64,000 nt of DNA from DAIPKP01 sp964545875 (GTDB taxonomy: Bacteria > Synergistota > Synergistia > Synergistales > Aminiphilaceae): positions 310,001-374,000 of the forward strand of contig CAZJHH010000002.1 of NCBI GenBank assembly GCA_964545875.1. The letters run 5' to 3'. Numbering within the stretch: the stretch's first letter is position 1; each line of letters opens with the position of its first letter. Position numbers and translations under genes: made by a program. Under the pieces are notes generated by a model. That model made no database searches. It saw only the letters and a list, made by a program, of their open reading frames with translations, and was not told the origin of the DNA. Below, one piece after another: positions 1 to 9,210 of the stretch.

Positions 1-910
1 CCCTCCCTCCCCGAACGTTATCGGTGGCATCGGAGGATTTTCGGGGCTCTACAGCCTTACGGACGATCTCTATCTTGCGGCGTGCTGCGACGGGGTAGGC
101 ACCAAAATGGAACTTGCCAAGGCTTGGAATACCATGAATGGGCTTGGACAGGATTTGGTGGCCATGAACGTAAATGATCTGGTAACCTGTGGGGCCAAAC
201 CTCTTTTCTTTCTCGATTACCTCGCCTGCGGCGTTCTGGATGCAGCCCGGTACCGACCTATCATGGAGAGCATCATTGAAGCCTGCAAAGCTTGCGATTG
301 CGCCCTTTTAGGAGGAGAGACCGCTGAAATGCCCGGCGTGTACTCTCCCGAGGGGTTTGATCTCGCAGGATTTTCCGTGGGAGTGGTTTCTCGAGAAAAG
401 GTGATTACCGGAGACCGGGTGATTTCGGGGGATCTTCTTGTGGGATTACCAAGTTCGGGGGTACACAGCAACGGATTCAGCCTGGTACGAAAGGTGCTCG
501 AACAGATTTCGGAACCCCGAAACCTTTCGATTCCGGGAGAACAATCCCCCCTGGAGGATTTACTCCTCCGCCCCACCCGGCTTTACGTGCGGCAGGCCCT
601 GGAAGTACAGAAGCACGTTTCCCTCAAGGCCATGGCCCATATCACCGGGGGCGGATTGGAAGAAAATATTGCCCGTATATGCGGCCATTTTACCCCTCAT
701 GTGGACTATGCTTCCTGGGAACGGCCTCCTCTCTTCCGATGGCTTGCCTCCCAGGGAATTTCCGAAAGAGAAATGCGCTCAGTTTTCAATCTCGGCATGG
801 GATTCGTTTTCGTCTGTTCCCCCAAGGAGCGAGAGAAGCTTTTCGAAATTCTCGAAGAGCTTGGGGAAAATCCGTGCGTTATTGGAGAAGTCCGAAAAAA
901 CAACGATTAG
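1..910 (+). CDS. purM: Phosphoribosylformylglycinamidine cyclo-ligase (AIR synthase), 5'-partial
   Basis: Cytosolic enzyme that closes the imidazole ring of FGAM with ATP to give AIR, the fifth step of purine synthesis. The frame enters from the left edge (first full codon at base 2) and ends with TAG at 908-910, leaving about 302 visible residues of a family usually near 345, so roughly the first 45 residues are missing. The family stretch IGGIGGFSGLY and the nucleotide-binding motif DGVGTK (bases 89-106) are readable at the edge; GGGLEEN and GMGFVFV follow towards the C terminus. The ATG at 107 is not the start because homology continues upstream of it. First visible gene of a purM-purN-purH-purD/E run. 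Confidence 0.95.
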   Translation, partial: PPSPNVIGGIGGFSGLYSLTDDLYLAACCDGVGTKMELAKAWNTMNGLGQDLVAMNVNDLVTCGAKPLFFLDYLACGVLDAARYRPIMESIIEACKACDCALLGGETAEMPGVYSPEGFDLAGFSVGVVSREKVITGDRVISGDLLVGLPSSGVHSNGFSLVRKVLEQISEPRNLSIPGEQSPLEDLLLRPTRLYVRQALEVQKHVSLKAMAHITGGGLEENIARICGHFTPHVDYASWERPPLFRWLASQGISEREMRSVFNLGMGFVFVCSPKEREKLFEILEELGENPCVIGEVRKNND

Positions 911-1006
911 CCCACATACATGATTGCAGATAGAATCCAAGGGCAATGATGTACTGCCAATAAATTTCTACCAAAAAATGTGTAAAAGAAAGAAGGAGAA
1001 AACCTT

Positions 1007-1633
1007 ATGAACCAGAACTCCTCTCACCCCTCCTCCATGGCCATTCTCATCTCCGGAAGAGGATCCAACATGTGCGTTTTGGCAGATAAAATAGCTTCGG
1101 GAGAGCTTCCCGCAAACATCTCCTTCGTGGGAGCGGATCGAGAAAAGGCACAGGGTTTGGAAGCTGCGCGTATCCGTGGGCTTGCCACCCGAGTTTTTTC
1201 CTACGAAGAACTCGGAAGAGAACGGGCGGAGAACGACCTCATTCAGGCTCTTCTCGAAAGCGGTTCCACCTGGGTGGTTCTGGCGGGATTTATGAAAATC
1301 CTCTCCGCCCGGTTTGTGGCGGAATTCGGAGGCAGGATCGTAAACATCCATCCGTCTCTGTTACCCGCCTTTCCCGGGGTGGATGCCATCGGCCAGGCTC
1401 TGAAATACGGTGTCAAGGTTACGGGAGTTACCGTACATTTGGTGGACCGCAAGGTAGACCACGGTCCCATTTTGGCCCAACAGGCGGTATCAATTACCGA
1501 CGGCATGGATCAGGAATCTCTGGAGCAAAACATTCATGCGGTGGAACACGATCTTTACTGGCGAACCCTCAAGAACCTGTTTGAAGGACGGTATGTGGAA
1601 TATGGAAGGAGACGACAGCTCCATGATGAATAA
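1007..1633 (+). CDS. purN: Phosphoribosylglycinamide formyltransferase
   Basis: GAR transformylase: moves a formyl group from 10-formyl-THF to GAR in purine synthesis. 208 residues, the normal size of PurN. The N terminus carries ILISGRGSNM (phosphate-binding loop). The catalytic triad of the family is visible as N113 and H115 in IVNIHPSLLP and D151 in VDHGPIL. Start ATG at 1007 follows AAGGAG closely. It sits 96 bp after purM and its 3' end overlaps purH by 11 bp, so translation of the two is probably coupled. Confidence 0.96.
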   Translation: MNQNSSHPSSMAILISGRGSNMCVLADKIASGELPANISFVGADREKAQGLEAARIRGLATRVFSYEELGRERAENDLIQALLESGSTWVVLAGFMKILSARFVAEFGGRIVNIHPSLLPAFPGVDAIGQALKYGVKVTGVTVHLVDRKVDHGPILAQQAVSITDGMDQESLEQNIHAVEHDLYWRTLKNLFEGRYVEYGRRRQLHDE

Positions 1634-3155
1634 GCGCCGCGCTCTTATCTCGGTCTGGAATAAAGAGGGAGTTCCCGACTTCTGTGCCTCCCTGGTGGAA
1701 GCGGGATGGGAGCTCGTTTCCAGCTCGGGGACCGCCAAAGCTCTGGAGAAAGCGAACCTTCCGGTAACCGAAGTGGAAGAACTTACGGGATATCCCCATA
1801 TCCTGGGAGGGCGGGTGAAAACCCTGCATCCCGCTATTTTCGGTGGAATCCTTGCCCGCCGGAACCTTCCTCAAGACCTCCGGGATGTAGAAGAGTTCTC
1901 CATCCCCCTTTTCGACCTCGTGCTTTGCACTCTCTATCCTTTCGAGGAGAAGGCCCGGGAAGGACATGAGCTTTCGGTGCTTCTTGAACATATTGATATC
2001 GGAGGAGTGACTCTTATCCGGGGGGCGGCAAAAAACTATCCTCATGTCATCGTGCTTACGGATATCCGAGACTGTTCCACGGTACTCGAGGAGCTCAAGG
2101 CTTATGGAGATGTTTCTCTTTCAACCAGGCAAACCTTGGCACTGAAGGCTTTTCGCGCCACCTCGCTGTACGACAGCACTATTCTTGCAGGGCTTGGGGA
2201 AAGCCTTGGATGTTCCGAAGAATCCTTCGAGGAGGAGCTCTCTCTGGGACTCCGCAAGGCCAAAACGCTTCGATACGGAGAAAACCCGCACCAGGAGGCG
2301 GGGCTCTATTTGCCTCCGCTGAAGGAAGTTCCCTGGACCCTTCTGGGAGGAAAACCTCTTTCCTACAACAATATTATAGATCTTGATACGGTCCTTCGAG
2401 GGGCAAGCCTCTTTTCGGGAGATTGTGCCTGCACCATCGTGAAACACACCACTCCCTGCGGCATCGCCCTGGGAAAGAACCCCGCAGAGGCTTTTGAAAG
2501 AGCCCATGCCTGTGACTCCGTCTCCGCTTTTGGAGGCGTGGTAAGCTTTACCCGTTCTCTGAACGAGGAGACGTGCCGAATCCTGGGAGAGTATTTTCTC
2601 GAAATCCTCGTAGCTCCCGATTTCGCCCCTGAAGGATTGGCATATCTTCGAGAGCGTCGTCCCAACTTGCGGATCCTTCGATGGCAGGGAGGGCGCCTGA
2701 GCTCTCGGGAAATTCGCAGCACCTGGAGCGGCTATCTGGTCCAGCAGGATTGCCTTCCGGAACTGCCCTCCCCCGAAAGAGGCACCTGGACGGGAGCGGA
2801 ACGGCAAGATCTCTGGGAGGATCTCCTGTTCGGATGGAAGGCCGTAGCTCTCTGCAAGAGCAATGCCATAGCGGTGGTAAAAGACGGAGAGACCCTGGGC
2901 ATGGGGCGAGGTTTTACAAGCCGGGTGGATGCGGTTGCCTGGGCCCTGAAACAGGCGGGAGACAAAGCTCGGGGAGCGGTGCTCGCTTCGGATGCTTTCT
3001 TTCCCTTTCCCGACAGCATTGAAAAGGCCGGAGAGGCGGGAATTACAGGAATTATACAGCCCGGAGGCTCCAAGAAGGATGCCGAAGTTATCCAGGCGGC
3101 AGAACGCCTTGGAATGACCATGTTCCTCAGCGGATGGCGTACTTTCCGACATTGA
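1623..3155 (+). CDS. purH: Bifunctional AICAR formyltransferase / IMP cyclohydrolase
   Basis: Last two steps of IMP synthesis. 510 residues, the usual bacterial length. The N-terminal IMP cyclohydrolase (MGS-like) domain has GGRVKTLHPAIFGGILAR and the VTLIRGAAKN segment; the AICAR transformylase domain has LRYGENPHQ, SYNNIIDLD and the catalytic Lys-His in IVKHTTPCG, then VSAFGGVVSF and FFPFPDSI near the end. I chose ATG 1623 (MMNKRRALISV) because GGAAGGAG ends 11 nt upstream and the family N terminus begins there; the open frame extends to 1536 but that part is inside purN. ATG 1626 is an equally possible start. No gene for 178 bp downstream before purD. Confidence 0.96.
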   Translation: MMNKRRALISVWNKEGVPDFCASLVEAGWELVSSSGTAKALEKANLPVTEVEELTGYPHILGGRVKTLHPAIFGGILARRNLPQDLRDVEEFSIPLFDLVLCTLYPFEEKAREGHELSVLLEHIDIGGVTLIRGAAKNYPHVIVLTDIRDCSTVLEELKAYGDVSLSTRQTLALKAFRATSLYDSTILAGLGESLGCSEESFEEELSLGLRKAKTLRYGENPHQEAGLYLPPLKEVPWTLLGGKPLSYNNIIDLDTVLRGASLFSGDCACTIVKHTTPCGIALGKNPAEAFERAHACDSVSAFGGVVSFTRSLNEETCRILGEYFLEILVAPDFAPEGLAYLRERRPNLRILRWQGGRLSSREIRSTWSGYLVQQDCLPELPSPERGTWTGAERQDLWEDLLFGWKAVALCKSNAIAVVKDGETLGMGRGFTSRVDAVAWALKQAGDKARGAVLASDAFFPFPDSIEKAGEAGITGIIQPGGSKKDAEVIQAAERLGMTMFLSGWRTFRH

Positions 3156-3333
3156 TCCCAAGTTATCATCATCGGTAGAGAACTGGAAAAACAACTATTT
3201 TGCGGAAAAATCAAAGCCCCCATCCCCCAGGTGCCGGGGGAAAGGCGTTTTTACAGAATAGTAACGTGTAAAAAATGCCACGCCAAACAAGAATGATTTG
3301 CAAGTCACGTAGACTATAAAGGAGGAAGCCGAC

Positions 3334-5121
3334 ATGAAAGTACTTCTTCTCGGGGGAGGGGGCAGGGAACACACCTTGGCCTGGGCTCTCCATCGCTCGC
3401 CTCACGTAAGTTCCATCTACTGTGCTCCAGGGAATGCGGGGATAGGAGAGATCGCCACCCTTTACGACGTGGATCCCGCCCAGGGAGAGGAGGTTCTTCC
3501 TCTGGCGAAAGAGATCGATCCCGATTTCGTGGTAATCGGTCCCGAAGGCCCTCTGGTATCGGGAGTTTCGGATCTTCTCCGCCAGGCGGGATATCCGGTA
3601 TTCGGTCCCGGTCGGGAGGGGGCCCGTCTGGAGGGAAGCAAAGCCTTCTCGAAAACCTTCATGGCTTCTCATGGCATCCCTACAGCTCCTTTCGACATCT
3701 GCACTACCATGAAGGAGGCCGTGGAGGCTCTCGAAAAAAGAAATGCCCCCTATGTAGTGAAGGCGGATGGGCTGGCGGCGGGAAAGGGAGCTTTTCTGCT
3801 CGACTCTCTTGAGGAGGCTAAGAAAACCTGCGAATACCTTTTGGTGCTTCAAGGGCTTGGAGAAGCAGGAAAGACTTTGATCATCGAGGATTTCATTCCC
3901 GGCTGGGAAGTAAGCATTCTTGCCCTTACGGACGGCAAAACAGTTCACATTCTCCCTCCTTCCCAGGATCATAAAAGGGCTTTCGACGGAGACAAGGGGC
4001 CCAATACGGGGGGCATGGGGGCCTATACTCCGGTACCCCAGCTTACCCAGGGAATGTTTGAAATCATTCGGGAACGTATCGTACTTCCTACCGTGGAAGG
4101 CCTCCGGAAGGAAAATATTCCTTTTTGCGGAGTTCTGTACGCAGGAATCATGATTTCCCAGGGGAACCCTTACGTATTGGAATTTAACGTTCGTTTTGGA
4201 GATCCCGAAGCCCAGGTAGTGATTCCTTCTCTTGACGTGGATTGGGGACATGTGCTCCACGCCTGTGCCACGGAAACTCTCGAAGAGATTTCCTGGCCCG
4301 CCCGAAGCGATGCCGTGGCCGGGGTAGTCCTCGCTTCGGGAGGCTATCCGGGGAGCTACGAAAAGGGCAAAATCATGAACGGCCTGGAAGAAGCTGAAGC
4401 TCTTGAAGGAGTACTTCTCTTCCACGCCGGTACCACCCTGGATAACGAAGGACACGTAATTACCGACGGCGGCCGAGTCTGCACCGTCAGCGGCCGGGGG
4501 GAGAATCTTGCGGAAGCTATCTACCGAGCTTATTCTGGAGTGAAATTCATCGATTTCGACAAAAAACAGTATCGTAAAGATATCGGATACCGGGCCTTGA
4601 AGCACCGTCCCCAGGTAGGAATAGTACTGGGCTCCGCCTCGGACCTTCCCAAGGCGGAGGAGGCCCTTAAAATTTTCGAACAGTTTCGAGTATCCTATGA
4701 AATTACCGTGGCTTCCGCCCACCGCACCCCCCGAGAAGTAGCCCGGTATGCCGAGGGAGCCGAGGGACGCGGCATTCAGGTACTCCTTGCTTTTGCAGGC
4801 CTTTCCGCAGCTTTGCCGGGGGTGTTGGCGGCTCATACACTTCTGCCCGTCTTCGGAGTTCCCGTGGACGCGGGCACCCTGGGAGGCATGGATGCTCTTC
4901 TGGCAGTGACTCAGATGCCTCCCGGAGTTCCCGTGGGATCCCTGGGCATTAACGGAGGAAGAAATGCGGCTCTTCTGGCCTGCCGTGTTTTGGCTCAAAA
5001 AAACGAGGAACTTCGGGAGCAGCTTATCCGGTACAACCAAGATGCGGCAGAAAAGGTTTTTACTTCCAGGGAAAAGCTCGGCACTCATCCACAGCCCCCT
5101 CAGGATGCTTTTCTTGGCTAA
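3334..5121 (+). CDS. purD-purE: Fused GAR synthetase (PurD) and AIR carboxylase / N5-CAIR mutase-like (PurE) protein
   Basis: 595 residues in one uninterrupted frame. Residues 1 to about 420 are PurD, the ATP-grasp ligase joining phosphoribosylamine and glycine (GGGGREHTLAW at the N terminus, GLAAGKGA, PNTGGMGAYTP, EFNVRFGDPE). Residues ~427-595 are PurE (VGIVLGSASDLP, SAHRTP with conserved H463, DALLAVTQMP). The usual class I AAHLPG segment reads SAALPG here, so its histidine is replaced by A493. No purK lies in the window. That could mean a class II-like enzyme using CO2 directly, but this is inference. Start ATG is preceded by AAAGGAGG. The 3' end overlaps the next gene by 17 bp. Confidence 0.93.
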   Translation: MKVLLLGGGGREHTLAWALHRSPHVSSIYCAPGNAGIGEIATLYDVDPAQGEEVLPLAKEIDPDFVVIGPEGPLVSGVSDLLRQAGYPVFGPGREGARLEGSKAFSKTFMASHGIPTAPFDICTTMKEAVEALEKRNAPYVVKADGLAAGKGAFLLDSLEEAKKTCEYLLVLQGLGEAGKTLIIEDFIPGWEVSILALTDGKTVHILPPSQDHKRAFDGDKGPNTGGMGAYTPVPQLTQGMFEIIRERIVLPTVEGLRKENIPFCGVLYAGIMISQGNPYVLEFNVRFGDPEAQVVIPSLDVDWGHVLHACATETLEEISWPARSDAVAGVVLASGGYPGSYEKGKIMNGLEEAEALEGVLLFHAGTTLDNEGHVITDGGRVCTVSGRGENLAEAIYRAYSGVKFIDFDKKQYRKDIGYRALKHRPQVGIVLGSASDLPKAEEALKIFEQFRVSYEITVASAHRTPREVARYAEGAEGRGIQVLLAFAGLSAALPGVLAAHTLLPVFGVPVDAGTLGGMDALLAVTQMPPGVPVGSLGINGGRNAALLACRVLAQKNEELREQLIRYNQDAAEKVFTSREKLGTHPQPPQDAFLG

Positions 5122-6046
5122 TCCCACGCTCTACAGAAAATGGTCCGCCCTTCTCCGGGAGGAGTTCGGCACTCGGGTTCACAAGATATCCCTGGACCTG
5201 GGTGCCGGTTGCCCTCACCGGGAAAATCTCCGAAAAGGAGGATGTATTTTCTGTGATTTCCGAGGCGGAGGAACCGGAGCCCTCCTCCAGGGAATTTCCC
5301 TGGAAGAACAGATTCGGCGAGGGGCATCCATAGCCATAAATCGTTTCAAGGCAAAGAAAGCGATTCTCTACTTTCAAAGTTACTCCGCCTCCAACCTTCC
5401 CATTTCCAGGCTCAAAAAGGAAATCGAAAGGGCCCTCCAAGAAGCATCCAAGTATCTTCCCGTGGTGGGCCTCTCCTTGGGAACCCGCCCCGATCTCCTG
5501 CCGGAAGAATTTTTTTCCCTTCTTCAGGAATTCACGGAACGGGGGTTGAAGATCTGGCTGGAACTTGGCGTTCAAACTACTCAAGAGGAAGGACTTCTTT
5601 TCCTCCGTCGGGGACATACCCTTGGTACGGTAGAAGAAGCTCTGTACCGGGCCTCTTCCCGGCGAGAGTTGCGCCTTTGCGCCCATTTGATCGCGGGAAT
5701 TCCCGGGGAACCCGAAGACCAGCTTCTCCACTCCATTGACTGGCTCGTGTCCCGGGGAGTTTTTTCTTTCAAATTTCATCCTCTCCACGTTCTTAAAGAT
5801 ACTCCTTTAGAAGAGCTTTACGAAGAAGGCATCTTTGCTCCCCTTTCTCTGGAAGAATACGCTCGACGGGTAGCCAGGGCACTCCATGCACGCCCGGAAA
5901 TAGTGATACAGCGCCTTACTGCAGATGCCTACCCTCCCTTTCTCGTGGCTCCACACTGGATGGAAGATAAACCCCGGGTGGTGCAAGAGATCGAAAGAAA
6001 CCTTAAAGAACTTCACGAAAAAACAGACATGGAGCCCCTCTGTTAA
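5105..6046 (+). CDS. TIGR01212-family radical SAM protein (YhcC-like)
   Basis: Predicted radical S-adenosylmethionine enzyme of 313 residues. The [4Fe-4S] ligand pattern is not the usual CX3CX2C but C36-X10-C47-X2-C50 (GCPHRENLRKGGCIFC), which is characteristic of the YhcC/TIGR01212 family and its relatives. Further family-like stretches are YFQSYSASN, GLSLGTRPD, WLELGVQT and LIAGIPGE. The substrate is unknown. I chose ATG 5105 (MLFLANP) because it gives the family N terminus; the open frame reaches back to 4964 inside purD-purE. It overlaps the purE end by 17 bp and probably shares the transcript. The last codons lie inside the terminator hairpin at 6026-6062. Confidence 0.85.
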   Translation: MLFLANPTLYRKWSALLREEFGTRVHKISLDLGAGCPHRENLRKGGCIFCDFRGGGTGALLQGISLEEQIRRGASIAINRFKAKKAILYFQSYSASNLPISRLKKEIERALQEASKYLPVVGLSLGTRPDLLPEEFFSLLQEFTERGLKIWLELGVQTTQEEGLLFLRRGHTLGTVEEALYRASSRRELRLCAHLIAGIPGEPEDQLLHSIDWLVSRGVFSFKFHPLHVLKDTPLEELYEEGIFAPLSLEEYARRVARALHARPEIVIQRLTADAYPPFLVAPHWMEDKPRVVQEIERNLKELHEKTDMEPLC

Positions 6047-6062
6047 AGAAGGGCTCCATGTC
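6026..6062. terminator. Bidirectional hairpin terminator between convergent genes
   Basis: Perfect 12-bp stem GACATGGAGCCC / GGGCTCCATGTC with a 13-nt loop. Read on the minus strand it is followed directly by TGTTTTTTCG, a good terminator for the symporter gene ending at 6099. Read on the plus strand the T-run (GTTTTTTT) is about 10 nt further on. The stem includes the stop region of the radical SAM gene. Confidence 0.85.
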
Positions 6063-6098
6063 GTTACGAGGTTTTTTTAATCAATTCCGGCTTTTTAC

Positions 6099-7391
6099 TC
6101 AGGATGCCTTGGGAAGATCAATTTCGTTCTCGCTTTTGGCGATTACCGTAGCCACACAGGCATCTCCCGTAATGTTGAGAGCTGTCCGGAACATGTCGAG
6201 CACCGCATCGATTCCGGCAATCAAGGCTACACCTTCCAGGGGAAGCCCTGCCTGGGTAAGCACCAGGGTAAGCATGATGAGCCCCGCTCCGGGAACTCCT
6301 GCAGTTCCGATGGAAGCGAGGGTGGCAGTAAGAATAATGCTGATCTGCATGCTACTGGTGAGTTCAATGCCGAAGGCCTGAGCCACGAAGAGGGCACACA
6401 CTCCCTGATAGAGGGCGGTTCCATCCATATTGATAGTGGCTCCCAAAGGTAGTACGAAGGAAGAAATCTTCTCGGAAACTCCCATGTTCTGAACACACTC
6501 CATGGTCACCGGGAGCGTGGCGGAACTCGACCGGGTCACAAAACCCGTGAGAGTGGCCTCTTTGACTCCTCCAAAGAACCAGAAGGGAGATTTCCTGGTG
6601 AAAATGGTGACCAATCCCGAATAGACTATCACCGCATGGATAATACATCCTCCGGCTACCGCAAGAATAACCTTGCCGAAGGGAAGAAGCACGCTTGCTC
6701 CATACTGGGATACGGTTACTGCAATAAGAGCAAAGACACCATAGGGAGCGAAGAGCATCACCATATGGGTAACCTTATACATAACGTCTGCGGCAGATCC
6801 CATGACATCCACCACAAACTTGCCCTTCTCTCCCGCAAGAACTGCGGCAATACCGAAGAAGATAGCAAAAATAATTATCTGGAGCATGTTCCCGTCCGCA
6901 AGGGCCTTGATAGGATTCGTGGGGAAAATGCTAACGATAACATCCACAAGCCCTTTAGGGGCAGACTGGGCTTTGGATTCCATGGAAGCCACCTGAGATT
7001 TGATGGTTCCTTCTTCAATCTGGTATCCCTTTACTTCGGCGGAGATAACTTGTCCCGATACGTCTCTCTGGAGGTTCATGCCTTCTCCGGGTTTAGTGAG
7101 ACTTCCAATGCCAAGGCCGATGGTAATGGCTACTGCGGTGGTGAGAAGGTAGAGGATAATGGTTTTCAAGCCTATTCTTCCGAGGGTCAGAGGATCTCCG
7201 ATGGAGGCAGTTCCCACTACAAGGCTGGTAAAGACGAGGGGAACGATAAGCATTTTAAGAAGGTTCACGAAGATAGTTCCCAGGGGTTTTACCACCGTCA
7301 CCTTATCTCCCAGCAAAAGCCCCGCTCCCACACCCAACACAAAGCCTATGGCGATTTTCCAAATTAACGGAATTCCTTTTTTCTCCTTCAA
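6099..7391 (-). CDS. Dicarboxylate/amino acid:cation symporter (DAACS family)
   Basis: Inner-membrane Na+ or H+ symporter for glutamate, aspartate or C4-dicarboxylates. 430 residues, about eight hydrophobic segments, with the serine-rich hairpin SSSATLPVTM and the NMDGTALYQG motif that binds cation and substrate in the GltPh/EAAT fold, then IGTAGVPGAG (hairpin 2) and the substrate-binding helix with DMFRTALNITGD. The start codon is TTG at 7391: AAGGAGG lies 8 nt upstream and no better ATG exists. Monocistronic, convergent with the radical SAM gene. In an amino-acid fermenter it would import substrate; the specificity cannot be read from sequence. Confidence 0.93.
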   Translation of the reverse strand: MKEKKGIPLIWKIAIGFVLGVGAGLLLGDKVTVVKPLGTIFVNLLKMLIVPLVFTSLVVGTASIGDPLTLGRIGLKTIILYLLTTAVAITIGLGIGSLTKPGEGMNLQRDVSGQVISAEVKGYQIEEGTIKSQVASMESKAQSAPKGLVDVIVSIFPTNPIKALADGNMLQIIIFAIFFGIAAVLAGEKGKFVVDVMGSAADVMYKVTHMVMLFAPYGVFALIAVTVSQYGASVLLPFGKVILAVAGGCIIHAVIVYSGLVTIFTRKSPFWFFGGVKEATLTGFVTRSSSATLPVTMECVQNMGVSEKISSFVLPLGATINMDGTALYQGVCALFVAQAFGIELTSSMQISIILTATLASIGTAGVPGAGLIMLTLVLTQAGLPLEGVALIAGIDAVLDMFRTALNITGDACVATVIAKSENEIDLPKAS

Positions 7392-7766
7392 CGATAATTC
7401 CTCCTTATGAATGATGTTTGTTGTTGCTTTGCGTGCAATCTCGCCCCTCTCGCTTCATGTACAGTGAGCCTCACCCCCCTTTTTATCCTTCTGAAAGATT
7501 TTTTATGTCAAAGCTTTTTTTGCTGCCAGAGCAGGAGAATTTGTTTCGCTCACATCGTCTATAATACGCATTTTTTCTTTCAAAAACTAGTCTATCTTCC
7601 AAATTTTGATAATTAAAAATATATTTAAAAAGAAACTGCGCGAAAATAATTTTTCCTCTCAAAAGGTCATCCTTTCGAATACCCTGCGATGGTATAATGG
7701 AATAGGTCTAAAATACTGCAAATGCAAGCATGAAAGAAAAATTCTCTGAAAGGGATGTCGTCTTTT
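7392..7766. other. AT-rich intergenic region with divergent promoters
   Basis: 375 bp between the divergent symporter and GNAT genes. It contains the minus-strand promoter candidate at 7482-7511 and a plus-strand TATAAT at 7693-7698 that could serve the GNAT gene, though no good -35 box precedes it. No coding potential or RNA gene was recognised. Confidence 0.4.
7482..7511 (-). promoter_or_regulatory. Candidate sigma-70 promoter for the DAACS symporter
   Basis: Minus-strand TTGACA (plus 7506-7511), 18-bp spacer, GATAAA (plus 7482-7487), about 90 bp upstream of the TTG start. The -35 box is perfect and the -10 box is weak. Confidence 0.45.
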
Positions 7767-8192
7767 ATGGAAAACTGCGGAGAAAAATCGGATTGTATCT
7801 GTTTGAGAATGCTTGATACGGCATCGGAAAAAGAGATAGAGGCTCTTTACCGGGATGCGGGATGGTGGCAGAATGATTGGGATTCTTCCTTTATCGCTCC
7901 CATGATCAGGGGGAGCTTCCTTTTTGCCGGGGCCTTTTTCCAAGGGCGCCAGATCGGCATGGGGCGAGCCCTCTCAGACGGCGTAAGTGACGCCTATATT
8001 CAGGATGTGGTGGTCTTAAAGGAGTTCCGGGGAAAAAAGATCGGCTCCCGAATCACCGTGTTTCTCGTGGAGGAACTTCAACGACGAGGAATCGACTGGA
8101 TAGGTCTCATAGGAGAACCCGGAACCAAAGATTTTTACGAACGTCTCGGTTTTCAAGAAATGAAAAACTTTATTCCCATGAGGTTATCATGA
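7767..8192 (+). CDS. GNAT family N-acetyltransferase
   Basis: Small cytosolic acyl-CoA N-acyltransferase of 141 residues, typical for a single GNAT domain. Motif A (acetyl-CoA pyrophosphate binding) appears as VVVLKEFRGKKIGSRI, and the C-terminal motif B as FYERLGFQE. The substrate is unknown. I chose ATG 7767 because AAGGGA lies 11 nt upstream; an in-frame ATG at 7755 overlaps that site. The stop overlaps the start of the next gene by 4 bp (ATGA), so the two are translationally coupled. Confidence 0.85.
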   Translation: MENCGEKSDCICLRMLDTASEKEIEALYRDAGWWQNDWDSSFIAPMIRGSFLFAGAFFQGRQIGMGRALSDGVSDAYIQDVVVLKEFRGKKIGSRITVFLVEELQRRGIDWIGLIGEPGTKDFYERLGFQEMKNFIPMRLS

Positions 8193-9085
8193 AAAATATA
8201 TTTTCTTGGAGCTCCCTCGAAATAGATCATAAAAATGTTTTCCTGGAACACCTCCCCCCTCGGGGATTTCTAAGCTGTGAATACAGCTTCGCAAATCTTT
8301 TTCTATGGGGGGATTCCTATCCTGTGGAATGGGGACTCTGGAGAGAAAAGCTGGTGCTTTATTCCCTTCCTCAGGATTATCTCTTTCTGCCGGAACATGA
8401 AAACTGCACTCCCGAAGAACTGGAAGAACTTTCCCGGATTGCCCGGGAAGAGGGCAAGAGTGGCAATATTTTCTTTCTGAAAGAGGACTATGTGGCATCG
8501 AGAAAATCTCTCCTGGAAAACCGGTTTATTCTGGAGTACCGCAGAGATTATGCCGATTATATTTATCGGTCGGAAAAACTGGCCCATCTCAAGGGCGCCA
8601 AGCTTGCCAAACGAAGGAACCAGATAAACCAGTTTTACAAGAATAATCGACACGTGCGATGCATATCCCTGCATCCGGAGCTTTATGCGGAATACACTCC
8701 TCTTTTGGAACGATGGAGCCGGGGGAAGAAAACCTATGAAGCCTCGCAAATCGCGGAAGAGCGAAAGGCTCTCTGCAGGGCCTTTCGGTTTTACGAAGTG
8801 CTGGGGCTTCAGGGTTTGGTGCTGTATGCAGAAAATCATGTGGCGGGCATTTCTCTCTTTAGCAAGTGCAACGATGATTTCGGATTGGTTCACTTTGAAA
8901 AGGCGGATATCCGTTATTCCGGGGCCTATCAGGTTATCAATAAGGAAGTAGCGAAAATCCTTGAAACACAGTGTCCTTATATAAACCGAGAGCAGGATCT
9001 GGGTATCCCGGGACTGCGCCACGCCAAGGAATCATATCTACCGGACCATCTTTTGGGAACCTATTTTCTCTATCCGAAAAAATAA
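8189..9085 (+). CDS. DUF2156 (phosphatidylglycerol lysyltransferase C-terminal-like) protein
   Basis: 298-residue soluble protein. The C-terminal half shows the tandem-GNAT-like features of DUF2156, the domain that forms the cytosolic catalytic part of MprF-type aminoacyl-phospholipid synthases: KRRNQINQFYKN near residue 140, GISLFSKCND, and the terminal NREQDLGIPGLRHAKESYLP segment. No membrane flippase part is present, so it is a stand-alone domain whose acceptor is unknown. It overlaps the GNAT gene by 4 bp. Whether these two acyl/aminoacyl-transferase-like proteins act together is not shown by the sequence. Confidence 0.85.
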   Translation: MKNIFSWSSLEIDHKNVFLEHLPPRGFLSCEYSFANLFLWGDSYPVEWGLWREKLVLYSLPQDYLFLPEHENCTPEELEELSRIAREEGKSGNIFFLKEDYVASRKSLLENRFILEYRRDYADYIYRSEKLAHLKGAKLAKRRNQINQFYKNNRHVRCISLHPELYAEYTPLLERWSRGKKTYEASQIAEERKALCRAFRFYEVLGLQGLVLYAENHVAGISLFSKCNDDFGLVHFEKADIRYSGAYQVINKEVAKILETQCPYINREQDLGIPGLRHAKESYLPDHLLGTYFLYPKK

Positions 9086-9157
9086 AACTGACCCGTCCGA
9101 AAATACGAATAAATTGGGAAATAGCGCGGGGATTTTTTCCTTCTCTAGAAAGTTGCT

Positions 9158-9195
9158 GCAAGGAGGGGAATCGTGGTTTCGTTTTCCCTCCTTGC
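9158..9195. terminator. Hairpin between convergent DUF2156 and PTS IIA genes
   Basis: GCAAGGAGGGGAA pairs with TTCCCTCCTTGC (one bulge) around a 12-13 nt loop. There is no long T-run directly after it on either strand, so it may terminate weakly or only stabilise 3' ends. Confidence 0.5.
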
Positions 9196-9210
9196 AATAC
9201 CCCTCAAAAA

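Noticed and set aside
2121..3194. 357-codon minus-strand open frame opposite purH
   Set aside because: Antisense shadow of purH with no supporting motif or start signal.
3211..5127. 638-codon open frame on the minus strand opposite purD-purE
   Set aside because: It lies entirely antisense to a gene with clear family motifs, has no family motif itself and lacks a ribosome site; it results from codon bias that avoids stop codons on the opposite strand.
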